From NCBI GenBank assembly GCA_022712845.1, contig JAFLJV010000195.1:1-30672 (forward strand): a stretch of 30,672 nt of DNA, given 5' to 3'. The DNA is from Sulfurimonas sp. (lineage in GTDB: Bacteria > Campylobacterota > Campylobacteria > Campylobacterales > Sulfurimonadaceae). This document shows positions 18,801 to 26,929 of the stretch, one piece after another. Numbering within the stretch: the first letter of the stretch is position 1; every line of letters begins with the position of its first letter. A model generated the notes under the pieces. It made no database searches, had not been told where the DNA came from, and was given only the letters and a program-made list of their open reading frames with translations. The position numbers and the translations under genes are program-made.

Positions 18801-19853
18801 ATGCTACTCTACATTCATATTCCATTTTGTGATTCTAAATGTTACTACTGTGCTTTTAGTTCATATGTTGATAAATTTCATCTTAAAAAAGAGTATATGG
18901 AAGTTCTACTTATTCAACTTAAATATGAACTCAAAAAATTTGATGCGAAACCTAATTCTATAGAATCTATCTTTATAGGTGGTGGTACACCATCTACAGT
19001 TGAACCAGAACTTTATAAACCTCTTTTTGATATTTTAAAGCCATATTTAATGTCAAATATTGAAATAACCTCAGAAGCAAACCCCAATAGTGCAACAAAA
19101 AAATGGCTTGAAGGGATGTATAAACTTGGTGTAAATCGTATAAGTTTTGGAGTACAAAGTTTTAACAAAAACAAACTCAAACTTTTAAATCGTGCACATA
19201 CAGATGAACAAGCAAAAAATGCTATCTTAAATGCAAAAAAAATAGGGTTTAAAAATCTCTCACTTGATTTAATTTATGCAACATTTGGAGATACAAAAGA
19301 GCTTTTAAAACATGATATTAAAACTGCTTTATCGTTGCCCATAAATCACTTAAGTGCTTATGCTTTAACTATCGAAGAAGGCACTCCTTTTGAGTCAAAA
19401 CCTCACATGTCAAAAGAGACACTAAAGCTCACTTCATGGCTTTTTGATGAGATAATCTCAAGTGGATTTAAACAATACGAAATAAGTAATTTTGGCTCAT
19501 ACCAAAGCAAACATAATCTTGGGTATTGGGAATACAAAGATTATATTGGTCTTGGAAGTGGTGCTGTTGGAAAACTAAAACTTCAAAGATTTTATCCAAC
19601 TGCTATTGTTGAAGATTATATAAAAAATCCTCTTGATATGAAAATTGAAACTCTAAGTGATGAAGATAAAAAAATCGAGCAGGTATTTTTAGGTCTCAGG
19701 TCTTGCATTGGAGTAAGTGAGAGTATATTAAATACACAAGAATTAAAGAATGCAAACCTGCTTGTAGAAGAGAAAAAACTCTATTTTAAAAATGATATAT
19801 TTTATAACTATGATTATCTTTTAGCAGATGAGATTACACTCTTTATATCATAG
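18801..19853 (+). CDS. hemW: Radical SAM heme chaperone HemW (coproporphyrinogen oxidase-like)
   Basis: A 350-residue radical SAM protein. The 4Fe-4S motif CDSKCYYC uses Cys10, Cys14 and Cys17, preceded by YIHIPF as in HemN/HemW. Other family marks are SIFIGGGTPST, EITSEANP, GVNRISFGVQSF, LLNRAHT, LSLDLIYA, LSAYALTIEEGTPF, QYEISNF, HNLGYWEYKDYIGLGSGA. The protein begins directly at the SAM domain and is short (HemN has about 450 residues), and the residue pattern after the third Cys fits HemW rather than true coproporphyrinogen dehydrogenase HemN. HemW hands heme to respiratory enzymes. The ATG lacks a clear ribosome binding site. It is the first of a run of plus-strand genes leading to tatB. 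Confidence 0.9.
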   Translation: MLLYIHIPFCDSKCYYCAFSSYVDKFHLKKEYMEVLLIQLKYELKKFDAKPNSIESIFIGGGTPSTVEPELYKPLFDILKPYLMSNIEITSEANPNSATKKWLEGMYKLGVNRISFGVQSFNKNKLKLLNRAHTDEQAKNAILNAKKIGFKNLSLDLIYATFGDTKELLKHDIKTALSLPINHLSAYALTIEEGTPFESKPHMSKETLKLTSWLFDEIISSGFKQYEISNFGSYQSKHNLGYWEYKDYIGLGSGAVGKLKLQRFYPTAIVEDYIKNPLDMKIETLSDEDKKIEQVFLGLRSCIGVSESILNTQELKNANLLVEEKKLYFKNDIFYNYDYLLADEITLFIS

Positions 19854-19861
19854 TTTAATTA

Positions 19862-19890
19862 TTCTTTAGATAAAATCTTGTCCTTATAAT
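19862..19890 (+). promoter_or_regulatory. Possible promoter of tatB-tatC
   Basis: TATAAT at 19885-19890, with a poor -35 (TTCTTT, 19862-19867) 17 bases upstream, sits 17 bases before the tatB start. AGAGG at 19896-19900 is the tatB ribosome binding site. The short distance leaves room for only a brief leader. Confidence 0.4.
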
Positions 19891-19907
19891 AATTTAGAGG
19901 ATATTTA

Positions 19908-20294
19908 ATGTTTGGTATGGGTTTTACTGAGATAATGATAATAGCTGTTATAGCTATTTTATTTCTTGGACCAGATAAACTTCCAGGGGCTATGGTAGAT
20001 ATAGCCAAATTTTTCAGAAGTGCAAAGAATACTATTGGCTCATTGAAAGATACTTTAGAAGAAGAGATGCACGTTAAAGATATAAAAGAAGAAGCCCTCG
20101 CATATAAAAAAGAGTTACTTGATACAAGTGAAAAAATTAAAAACTCTACTGATATTGAACATATTGGAGCAAATCTAACCTCACTTGATGATGATTTACT
20201 TGAAGATGATGAAGTAGATAAGGACACAACATCACAAGAAGAAAAACAAATTCCAAAAACTAAACTAAAAAAAGAAAACAACAAAAATGTTTGA
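19908..20294 (+). CDS. tatB: Sec-independent protein translocase subunit TatB
   Basis: A 128-residue TatA/B-family protein of the twin-arginine export machine, which moves folded proteins across the inner membrane. A short N-terminal membrane helix (about 5-20) is followed by the GPDKLP hinge and an amphipathic helix, then a charged acidic tail. The Glu at residue 8 (TatB type, where TatA usually has Gln) and the immediate pairing with tatC favour TatB over TatA. The tail from about 60 onward is low in complexity and rich in Asp, Glu and Lys. It overlaps tatC by 8 bases, so the two are translated together. No tatA is in the window. Confidence 0.9.
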   Translation: MFGMGFTEIMIIAVIAILFLGPDKLPGAMVDIAKFFRSAKNTIGSLKDTLEEEMHVKDIKEEALAYKKELLDTSEKIKNSTDIEHIGANLTSLDDDLLEDDEVDKDTTSQEEKQIPKTKLKKENNKNV

Positions 20295-21129
20295 TGATAT
20301 AAAACCACACCTAATTGAACTTAGAAAACGACTAGGAATCTCAGTTGCAAGTTTAATAGTTATGTTTTTTGTTATGTTTTACTTTCATGAACCTATCTTA
20401 ACATGGATGGTTGAACCTCTAAACACTGCACTTATAGAAGTTGGCAAAAAATCTGTTCATGCTGCAGAGGGGATGGTTACAACCTCTCAAGTTGGTGGAG
20501 CATTTTTTGTTGCCTTAAAAGTTTCATTTTTTGCAGCTCTTATAGGAGCATTGCCTATTATTCTTTCCCAAATCTGGATGTTTATAGCCCCTGCTCTTTA
20601 TGCAAATGAAAAGAAGATGCTTATCCCTTTTATAGTTGGTGGAACAACAATGTTTACCATAGGAGTACTCTTTGCTTATTATGTAGTGACCCCCTTTGGT
20701 TTTGATTTTCTCATAACCTTTGGTAGTTTTAAATTTACCCCTCTTATAAACATAGAAGATTATGTTGGATTTTTTACAAAAATCTTGTTTGGATTTGGTA
20801 TAGCTTTTGAGCTACCAATTTTTGCATATTTTTTAGCACTTCTTGGAATGATAAACGATAGAAATATGAAAAACTTTTTTAAGTATGCTGTTGTTATTAT
20901 CTTTGTTGTTGCAGCACTTCTCACACCTCCTGATATTTTAACTCAACTTCTTATGGCAGGTCCACTTATCATTCTTTATGGTTTTTCTATCTTAATTGTA
21001 CGGATGGTAAACCCTGCTCCTGCACTTGATGAAAATGGTGATGAAATCGATGAAGTAACTGCAGAAAACGATAGTGAATCTAAACCAACTTCAAAAGTAA
21101 GTGGACTCGAAGAGTCTAAACAAGACTAA
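20287..21129 (+). CDS. tatC: Sec-independent protein translocase subunit TatC
   Basis: A 280-residue polytopic protein with about six membrane helices. It is the part of the Tat receptor that recognises the twin-arginine signal peptide. The cytoplasmic N-terminus has the conserved HLIELRKRL motif at residues 8-16, and LSQIWMFIAPALYANEK marks the conserved first cytoplasmic loop. F.FGIAFELPIFAYFLALLG and the proximal Pro-rich LLTPPDILTQLLMAGPLIILYGFSI are also typical. A hydrophilic acidic tail of about 40 residues follows the last helix. The start codon lies inside the tatB end. Tat export is needed for many cofactor-bearing respiratory enzymes, such as periplasmic nitrate reductase, which suits this kind of organism. 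Confidence 0.97.
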   Translation: MFDDIKPHLIELRKRLGISVASLIVMFFVMFYFHEPILTWMVEPLNTALIEVGKKSVHAAEGMVTTSQVGGAFFVALKVSFFAALIGALPIILSQIWMFIAPALYANEKKMLIPFIVGGTTMFTIGVLFAYYVVTPFGFDFLITFGSFKFTPLINIEDYVGFFTKILFGFGIAFELPIFAYFLALLGMINDRNMKNFFKYAVVIIFVVAALLTPPDILTQLLMAGPLIILYGFSILIVRMVNPAPALDENGDEIDEVTAENDSESKPTSKVSGLEESKQD

Positions 21130-21158
21130 TCAAACAAGCAAGTCTTTAATAAATAAAA

Positions 21159-22187
21159 ATGCTAAATAAAGAATACCTAACCTCAAGCTATAACTTTACA
21201 CTTCCAAGTGAGCTTATAGCAACTCATCCAGCCTTCCCCAGAGATAGTGCAAAACTATTAGTTTACAATAGACAAACAGATGAGATTGCACATGTATTAT
21301 TTTCTGATTTTGAAAAATTTATACCAAAAAAGTGTGCTTTAATATTTAATGACACAAAAGTTATAAAAGCTAGACTGTTCGGTCTAAAGTCAAGTGGTGG
21401 AAAGATAGAACTTCTTATAAACAGAGCATTAGATGCACACAATGTCAATGTTTATATCCGTGGAAAAGTAAAAATAGATACTAAAATCTTTTTTGATGAA
21501 AACTTAATGGCAAAAGTAAAAGAATTAAACAATGATGGAAGCAGAATTGTAATTTTTTTTAAAAATAACAAACTTTTAAGATTTGAAGATATACTGCCAA
21601 TCATTGATAAAATAGGTCATGTTCCTCTTCCCCCATATATCCAAAGAGAAGATAACCAAGAAGATGAAAGTGAGTACCAAAGTGTATTTGCTAAAAATGA
21701 AGGTGCTGTTGCAGCTCCAACAGCTTCACTTCACTTCACAGATGAACAACACAAAAGAGTTTGTAAAAATCATAAACACGCATATGTAACTCTTCATGTT
21801 GGAAGTGGAACTTTTAAACCTGTTGAGTGTGAAACTATAACTGAGCATCCTATGCACTCTGAGTATTATGACATCTCTGATGATGCAAAAAAGCTTCTTG
21901 ATTCAGATATACCTATCCTTAGTATAGGAACAACTTCAACAAGAACTATAGAGTTTTATACAAGACATAAAGATATACAAAAAGGAGAGGCAAATCTCTT
22001 CTTACACCCAAATAACAAACCACTGAGAGTAAACCATCTACTTACTAATTTTCATCTACCAAAATCGACACTACTAATGCTTGTCGCTTCTTTTGTTGGT
22101 GTAGATAAAGCTCAAGAGCTTTATAGGGTTGCTATTGAGGATAAGTATAGATTTTATTCTTATGGTGATGCTATGTTGATAATATAA
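21159..22187 (+). CDS. queA: S-adenosylmethionine:tRNA ribosyltransferase-isomerase
   Basis: A 342-residue QueA, which transfers and rearranges the ribosyl part of S-adenosylmethionine onto preQ1 in tRNA, giving epoxyqueuosine. The N-terminal YNFTLPSELIATHPAFPRDSAKLLVY, LIFNDTKVIKARLFG, GHVPLPPYIQRED, YQSVFAKNEGAVAAPTASLHFT, VTLHVGSGTFKPV and LLTNFHLPKSTLLMLVASFVG are all family hallmarks. Length is normal. It starts 29 bases after tatC with a poor ribosome binding site (A-rich), and is probably transcribed with tatBC. Downstream is a convergent 220-base gap. Confidence 0.97.
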   Translation: MLNKEYLTSSYNFTLPSELIATHPAFPRDSAKLLVYNRQTDEIAHVLFSDFEKFIPKKCALIFNDTKVIKARLFGLKSSGGKIELLINRALDAHNVNVYIRGKVKIDTKIFFDENLMAKVKELNNDGSRIVIFFKNNKLLRFEDILPIIDKIGHVPLPPYIQREDNQEDESEYQSVFAKNEGAVAAPTASLHFTDEQHKRVCKNHKHAYVTLHVGSGTFKPVECETITEHPMHSEYYDISDDAKKLLDSDIPILSIGTTSTRTIEFYTRHKDIQKGEANLFLHPNNKPLRVNHLLTNFHLPKSTLLMLVASFVGVDKAQELYRVAIEDKYRFYSYGDAMLII

Positions 22188-22225
22188 AAAAATATTGAGA
22201 TTCTAAATACAACTAATACTCTAAA

Positions 22226-22247
22226 TAGTGAAACTTTTTCTTCACTA
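22226..22247. terminator. Weak hairpin in the gap between queA and the NIT-like gene
   Basis: TAGTGAA (22226-22232) pairs with TTCACTA (22241-22247) around ACTTTTTC. It is followed by AAAA rather than T, so on the plus strand it is a poor terminator. The rest of 22188-22407 is A+T-rich sequence with no gene that I can see. Confidence 0.3.
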
Positions 22248-22407
22248 AAAATACTCATTAAAATTCATAAGAGAACTTAGTAGAAACTTGAAGTTTAAAA
22301 TAGTTGATAATTCTTTTTTAAATTATAAGAAAAAGTGATTACTTAACCTGAAATATTTTACTTTAAGCAAAATATAAACCTATGGAATTTAAAAAGTTAA
22401 TATTTAT

Positions 22408-23265
22408 TTAAAACCAACCATCCGAATCAGCTAAAATTGCTTTGTTTATGTCATCATAGATTGACATAGCATGAGTAATAATTTCTGTACCTTTATTAAA
22501 ATATTCAGATGAATTATATACAATAGTATTTTTAAAAATATTTTTTTGAGTTAAAGTTAAGTAAGTCATAGTTGCATCATTTAGTATCTTTAACTTTTTA
22601 TTTATTACAGAAGCTTGAATTTCATTATTATATTTAGTGATGATTTTACCCGTTATAGCTTGGATATTTTGATTTAAAATTTGAACTTTTACTAATTCAT
22701 ATAATAACAATTTTCTCTCTTTTTTAGAGGACATTTTTTTAGCTGCAAAACCAGAACCTATACCTCTAACAATACCGATATGCTCTGCAAATGGAAGTAA
22801 ACTTTCCATCATTAAAGTAGCAGATTCTTTTCCAAAATCACTTGATTTTTTACTAGAATGCCTACTTATAGTTTGAGCTAGTAAAAGTGATTGTTCAATT
22901 AAGTCAGTATATCTGTTAAATGTTTTTTTTGTGTCTGTTGATTTTATAGCTTCTCTATTTAAACTTGTTAGTTCACGAGATATTAAAATAGCTTTGCCTT
23001 CAACTAATGGGTCCGATGCTATTTCAAAGGATTCCATTTTTCCAATTGCATCTTTCATCTCACTTGTCGTTCCAAATAGTGTTAAAAGAGCATATTCATC
23101 ACCATTTAAATATGCATTTGTAAGGCCACGAGTTTTTTGAGTTGATATTATCAAATCTCTAAGTGATTCCATATATTTACTGGTACTTGCCTGTGTATCA
23201 TTACTAAACAATGATTTTGCATGAATACTTAAAAATAACATAGCAATGATTAAAACTATTTTCAT
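22408..23265 (-). CDS. Secreted stand-alone NIT-like domain protein
   Basis: A 285-residue protein with a cleavable signal peptide (MKIVLIIAMLFLSIHA, cut before KSLF), so it should be periplasmic. No membrane anchor or signalling domain follows. The mature part is helical. LRDLIISTQKTRGLTNAYLNG (about 35-55) resembles the NIT-domain signature [15 protein letters not shown] of the chemoreceptor at 10167-12992, and the second half has PFAEHIGIVRGIGSGFAAKK, placed where NIT domains carry [11 protein letters not shown] therefore read it as a free NIT-type four-helix sensor protein, a family-level inference from motif position. GGATTTTATA precedes the ATG, giving AAGGA as ribosome binding site. 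The partner is unknown; a chemoreceptor or sensor kinase could receive it. Confidence 0.65.
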   Translation of the reverse strand: MKIVLIIAMLFLSIHAKSLFSNDTQASTSKYMESLRDLIISTQKTRGLTNAYLNGDEYALLTLFGTTSEMKDAIGKMESFEIASDPLVEGKAILISRELTSLNREAIKSTDTKKTFNRYTDLIEQSLLLAQTISRHSSKKSSDFGKESATLMMESLLPFAEHIGIVRGIGSGFAAKKMSSKKERKLLLYELVKVQILNQNIQAITGKIITKYNNEIQASVINKKLKILNDATMTYLTLTQKNIFKNTIVYNSSEYFNKGTEIITHAMSIYDDINKAILADSDGWF

Positions 23266-23285
23266 TATAAAATCCTTTTTTATAA

Positions 23286-23312
23286 AAAGAGTATACTATA
23301 TTGTAACTCTTT
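23286..23312 (-). promoter_or_regulatory. Inverted repeat in front of the NIT-like gene
   Basis: AAAGAGT (23286-23292) and ACTCTTT (23306-23312) frame 13 bases holding, on the minus strand, TATACT, a possible -10. It lies about 20 bases before the start codon, so an operator overlapping the promoter is possible. The surrounding 23266-23397 gap is almost pure A+T. Confidence 0.35.
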
Positions 23313-23397
23313 AAATTTATAAAAAATTTATTATTTATTATATTTAAATAAAAATATATGCTTTAATCAGATATCTTAAATAATAAACAAATACATA

Positions 23398-24189
23398 TTA
23401 CAAAAAAGTTAAAATAACTATTCCATTTTGTATCTCTATTTCACCACTTAGTTCTGCTTCAAAAATTCTATGGGGATACTTATTTATAGCTTCATCATAA
23501 GTTGGATTTGTTTTACAAAACTCTGTAAATTTATCCTCACTTATTAAAGATTTATCATTTTTTATCTCACTTATTGCAAACTTTGATACAAACTCATTTA
23601 TATCATAAATCACTTCTGCTTTACCCTCTTTTACAAGCTGGTTTGTAGCATCACTTTCACCAAGTCTTTGAGGTAGAACATAAATCTTCTTTTCCATTGC
23701 CAGTGCAAACTCTACACTTCTCATAGTTCCACTATTTATATCTGCTTCACCAACTATAAGAACATCTCCTAGAGCAACAACTAGTTCATTTCTAACTACA
23801 AAGCTCCATGGTGTTGCCTTAAAATCCATCTCAAATTGACTAAGTAAAAGCCCACTATTTTGTATATCATTTAAAAGATTTTTATTTACTGCTGGATATC
23901 GTATATTTACTCCACATGGAAGTACTGCTATAGTATTTGATGCACCTGCTCCATTATGAGCAACAGCATCTATCCCCATCGCTCCACCACTTACAATGCA
24001 CACTCCAACTTTTGAAAGTAATGATGAGAGTTTTTGAATCATTTGACGAGAGTATTTTGTAGGTTTTCTACTTCCTACTATTGAGACTTTAACTCTCTTT
24101 AGCAAAGAGATATCACCCTCATAAAAAATCTGCTTAGGATAGCTTTTCATTGAAAATAGTTCAGCTATATTGTCTTCAAGCAAATTCAT
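23398..24189 (-). CDS. dprA: DNA-processing protein DprA
   Basis: A 263-residue DprA/Smf, which binds single-stranded DNA taken up in transformation and loads RecA. The Rossmann-like core is clear: VSIVGSRKPTKYS, CIVSGGAMGIDAVAHNGA, TIAVLPCGVNIRYPAVN.NLL, LLLSQFE, FVVRNELVVALGDVLIVGEADINSGTMRSVEFAL and IYVLPQR. The N-terminal SAM domain of larger DprA proteins is absent. The last 75 residues hold a small winged-helix-like region (YDEAINKYPHRIFEAELSGEIEIQNGIVILT). The length is near that of short Campylobacterota DprA. Start ATG is one base after the stop of the upstream deacetylase-like gene, so the two form an operon. Confidence 0.95.
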   Translation of the reverse strand: MNLLEDNIAELFSMKSYPKQIFYEGDISLLKRVKVSIVGSRKPTKYSRQMIQKLSSLLSKVGVCIVSGGAMGIDAVAHNGAGASNTIAVLPCGVNIRYPAVNKNLLNDIQNSGLLLSQFEMDFKATPWSFVVRNELVVALGDVLIVGEADINSGTMRSVEFALAMEKKIYVLPQRLGESDATNQLVKEGKAEVIYDINEFVSKFAISEIKNDKSLISEDKFTEFCKTNPTYDEAINKYPHRIFEAELSGEIEIQNGIVILTFL

Positions 24190-24190
24190 T

Positions 24191-25219
24191 TTAGTACAAC
24201 TTATTTATCAAAACTAACTCAACATCTTTAAAAAGTTTTTTTGATTCTTTTATAGCTAAGAGAGTGTTAGCATGAGGATGTCCTATCGCTATCGCCGTTC
24301 CATGAGTTTTAGCTACTTTTATAGCTTTTTTGATTTGAGAAATAACATATTTTTTATCACTTTCATGATCTAAAAATATATCTCTTGCCATATATCTATC
24401 TCCATAATTTTCCATGACTTTTTGCACTTTTGTAGAGCCAATTGTTCTACTATCTATAAAATCGATATTTTGTTTTTTTAGTGCATATATAAGTTTATTT
24501 ACCGCTAGTTCATTTGATGTAAATTTACTTCCAGTATGATTATTTATATAACGAACTCTAGGAAATAGTTTTTTAATCATTTTAATTCTTTTTACTATCT
24601 CTTTTTGTGTATCATCAACTCTAAGTGTAAATGGTTCCTCTTTTGTAAAGTTTTTAGCTTCCATAGGTAAGTGAACCATATAAAAATCTTCTTTTGCAGC
24701 TAATTTATGTGAATTTGGTCTGCTTTTACTAGGTGGCAAAAAAGACATCGTTAAAGGAAGATTAAGTTCTTTTATAGCTTGTATATGTGACGCTGCACTA
24801 ACATCATCGATAATAATTGCCAGTTTTGGCTTTGAAGATGTGATTTTAATCTCTCTTTTTTGAGACTTTGGTAAACTTGTTTTATCATACTCATGTGATG
24901 AATCTGAGTATGTTGGTTCTTTTGGGATTGGTAAATTTACATCTTTAGTATCTTTTTGAGATTGTTTTTTCAGTACATCTTGAAGTCTAGTATGTACACT
25001 TATGTTATCTGATTTTTGTGGTTTATCAAGTTCTTTAAGTGCTAATGATCTTTTTTTCTCTTTTACTTGTTTTGCTATCTCTTTTTCTGTATTATCAGCT
25101 CCAAAATAATACCCAACTATAAACGAACTCATCACTGTTGCAACAAAAGCTAAAACCGCTGCAATATATTTTAAAGAAATTGAACTTTTTTTAGTTTTAC
25201 TCTTTTTTCTTTTTGGCAT
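24191..25219 (-). CDS. Divergent polysaccharide deacetylase family protein (YibQ/DUF610 type)
   Basis: A 342-residue protein with a basic N-terminus (PKRKKSKTKK), one membrane helix (about 15-35), a charged linker, and a C-terminal domain from about residue 130. The domain opens with KLAIIIDDVSAASH, continues with LPLTMSFLPPS, YMVHLPMEA, RYINNHTGSKFTSN, FIDSRTIG and ends with AIAIGHPHANTLLAI. These are the marks of the divergent polysaccharide deacetylase family, in which the metal-binding Asp/His set of NodB-type enzymes is only partly kept. The domain should sit in the periplasm. The function of the family is not well settled; cell-wall or envelope work is inferred. GGAGAGTAT precedes the ATG. 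Confidence 0.88.
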   Translation of the reverse strand: MPKRKKSKTKKSSISLKYIAAVLAFVATVMSSFIVGYYFGADNTEKEIAKQVKEKKRSLALKELDKPQKSDNISVHTRLQDVLKKQSQKDTKDVNLPIPKEPTYSDSSHEYDKTSLPKSQKREIKITSSKPKLAIIIDDVSAASHIQAIKELNLPLTMSFLPPSKSRPNSHKLAAKEDFYMVHLPMEAKNFTKEEPFTLRVDDTQKEIVKRIKMIKKLFPRVRYINNHTGSKFTSNELAVNKLIYALKKQNIDFIDSRTIGSTKVQKVMENYGDRYMARDIFLDHESDKKYVISQIKKAIKVAKTHGTAIAIGHPHANTLLAIKESKKLFKDVELVLINKLY

Positions 25220-25354
25220 ATACTCTCCATAATTATTGGCATAACTATATCCATAAAAGACAAAAAATAAACTTTTTTATTACTTTTTGACAAGATTAAA
25301 ATCATAACAAAAAAGATAGTATAAATCATAATTACATATTAAGTATACTTTATG

Positions 25355-25467
25355 TATAATTCCGAGTTCCTTTCTCTTTGTATCACAAAATATTGATGAT
25401 ATATCCATATCCGAAAGGGAAACAAAAGCCTTACAACAGGCGAAATACCAAAGGGAGATTATACTCT
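25355..25467 (+). promoter_or_regulatory. Promoter and structured leader of rpsF-ssb-rpsR
   Basis: TATAAT at 25355-25360 is a good -10 with no clear -35. The roughly 100-base leader contains a pyrimidine tract (25367-25380), a CCGAAAGGG segment (25411-25419), a small hairpin GCCT-TACAAC-AGGC (25428-25441) and the ribosome binding site AAGGGAG (25451-25457). In several bacteria S6:S18 binds a leader with a bulged CCG; a similar role here is a hypothesis. Confidence 0.5.
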
Positions 25468-25962
25468 ATGAGAAATTACGAAAACCTAGTAATCGTAAAA
25501 CCAACATTTACAGCAGAAGAGATTCAAGCTAGCGTTAAAGCTATCGAAGAAACTATCACTTCAAATGGTGGCGAAATCGCTACTACAGATTCAATGGGGA
25601 TGAGAAAATTAGCATACCAAATTGATAAAAATGAGCGTGGTTATTTCCATATTATCTATTATTCAGTTGCTCCATCAGCAATTACTGAGATTGAAAGACG
25701 TTTTCGTATTAATGAAGACCTTCTTCGTTTTGTTACTATCAAATATGATACAAATCGTGAAATCACGGCATGGAATCAATTAGTACAAAAAGCTCAGAAA
25801 AAAGCTGCAATACCTGCAAAAGAAGAAACTCCAGCTGTAGAAGCTGAAGCTCCAAAAGCAGAAGAAGCAACTGAAGCACCAGCAACTGAAACTCCAGCTG
25901 TAGAAGCCGAAGCTCCAAAAGTAGCCCAAGCACAAACAACTGAAGCACCAGCAGCAGAGTAA
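25468..25962 (+). CDS. rpsF: 30S ribosomal protein S6 with acidic repeat tail
   Basis: A 164-residue S6, which pairs with S18 on the platform of the small subunit. The fold runs from MRNYENLVIVKPTF through GMRKLAYQIDKNERGYFHIIYYS, IERRFRINEDLLRFVTIKYD. I place the start at the ATG at 25468, not at the ATG 30 codons upstream, because the protein begins in the universal way here and AAGGGAG lies just before it. From about residue 114 a tail of about 50 residues is built almost only of Glu, Ala, Pro and Thr, with ETPAVEAEAPK twice and TEAPA several times. E. coli S6 also has a Glu-rich tail that RimK extends, but the repeats here are encoded. Confidence 0.95.
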   Translation: MRNYENLVIVKPTFTAEEIQASVKAIEETITSNGGEIATTDSMGMRKLAYQIDKNERGYFHIIYYSVAPSAITEIERRFRINEDLLRFVTIKYDTNREITAWNQLVQKAQKKAAIPAKEETPAVEAEAPKAEEATEAPATETPAVEAEAPKVAQAQTTEAPAAE

Positions 25963-25994
25963 TTGGCATTAGCCTAAACAGATAAGGAATATTC

Positions 25995-26525
25995 ATGTAT
26001 AACAAAGTTATTTTGGTTGGAAACTTAACTCGCGATATCGAACTTAGATACTCTCAAAGCGGAATGGGCATAGCAAACACTGCTATTGCTACAAGCCGTA
26101 AATTCACTAGCAATGGTGAGAAAAAAGAGGAAGTTTGTTTTGTAGATATTACATTCTTTGCAAGAAGTGCAGAGATTGCTAACCAATACCTTAGAAAAGG
26201 GAGTAAAATCCTAGTAGAAGGTAGACTTAACTTTGACCAATGGGTAGATCAAAATGGACAGAAACGCTCTAAGCATTCTATAGTTGTTGAAACTATGCAG
26301 ATGTTAGACTCTAAAGGTGATAATAAAAGTGCTGATAATAATTATCAAGCACCTAGTTCGCAACAAAGTCAACCTCAGCAACAGCAAGCTTATCAACAAC
26401 CAAGTTATCAGCAACAGCAACCGCAACAACAGCCGCAAAGCTATCAAAAGCCAGCAGCTCAGCAAATGCCAAGCTCTAACCAAGTTCCAGTGATCGACAT
26501 TGATGAAGATGAAATTCCATTTTAG
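25995..26525 (+). CDS. ssb: Single-stranded DNA-binding protein
   Basis: A 176-residue SSB. The OB fold occupies about residues 1-108 (MYNKVILVGNLTRDIELRYS, FVDITFFARSAEIANQYLRKGSKILVEGRL, FDQWVDQNGQKRSKHSIVVE). It is followed by a disordered linker of about 55 residues rich in Gln and Pro with recurrent YQQP-like units, and the acidic tip DIDEDEIPF, which recruits replication and repair proteins. The gene lies between rpsF and rpsR, the usual bacterial place, 32 bases after rpsF, with AAGGAATATTC before the ATG. Confidence 0.98.
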   Translation: MYNKVILVGNLTRDIELRYSQSGMGIANTAIATSRKFTSNGEKKEEVCFVDITFFARSAEIANQYLRKGSKILVEGRLNFDQWVDQNGQKRSKHSIVVETMQMLDSKGDNKSADNNYQAPSSQQSQPQQQQAYQQPSYQQQQPQQQPQSYQKPAAQQMPSSNQVPVIDIDEDEIPF

Positions 26526-26583
26526 ACGCCCGACTGAAGGGACAAGTGCCCTTGGGGTGAAATAGATAATAAAAGGAAATAAC

Positions 26584-26847
26584 ATGGCAGAAAGAAGAAA
26601 ATACAAAAAAAGATATTGTAAATATTGTGAAGCAAAAGTAGATTTTATGGATTATAAAGATGTAGGAGCACTACGTTTTTCACTTTCAGAGAGATATAAA
26701 ATTATGCCTCGTCGTTTAACAGGTAACTGTAAACGTCACCAAGATATGATATCTACAGTTATTAAAAGAGCTAGAGCAGCAGCACTAGTTCCATATACTG
26801 TAACTCGTAAAGCAGTAATAACTGCACCATTTGAAAACCTAAGATAG
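26584..26847 (+). CDS. rpsR: 30S ribosomal protein S18
   Basis: An 87-residue S18, partner of S6 in the platform of the small subunit. [23 protein letters not shown] gives the N-terminal Cys-containing segment, and [42 protein letters not shown] is the conserved core. Length is normal. It lies 58 bases after ssb; that gap holds a small hairpin AAGGG-ACAAGTG-CCCTT near 26535-26551. AAAAGGAAATAAC precedes the ATG. It is the last gene of the operon. Confidence 0.98.
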   Translation: MAERRKYKKRYCKYCEAKVDFMDYKDVGALRFSLSERYKIMPRRLTGNCKRHQDMISTVIKRARAAALVPYTVTRKAVITAPFENLR

Positions 26848-26875
26848 GTTTCATACTAGCCCTCATGGGGCTTTA
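26836..26875 (+). terminator. Terminator hairpins at the end of rpsF-ssb-rpsR
   Basis: AACCTA-AGA-TAGGTT (26836-26850) overlaps the rpsR stop codon, and AGCCC-TCATG-GGGCT (26858-26872) follows, with TTAT after it. The second hairpin is the likelier terminator; the first could act with it. Confidence 0.6.
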
Positions 26876-26929
26876 TGGGCTTACTATAACAACCTCAACT
26901 CTTAATAAATTAACTTAAATTTAAGAAAA

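Noticed and set aside
25378..25467. An ATG 30 codons upstream of the S6 start, in frame
   Set aside because: S6 proteins begin at MRNYEN-like residues, a ribosome binding site sits right before the ATG at 25468, and the upstream part is leader sequence just after the -10 element.
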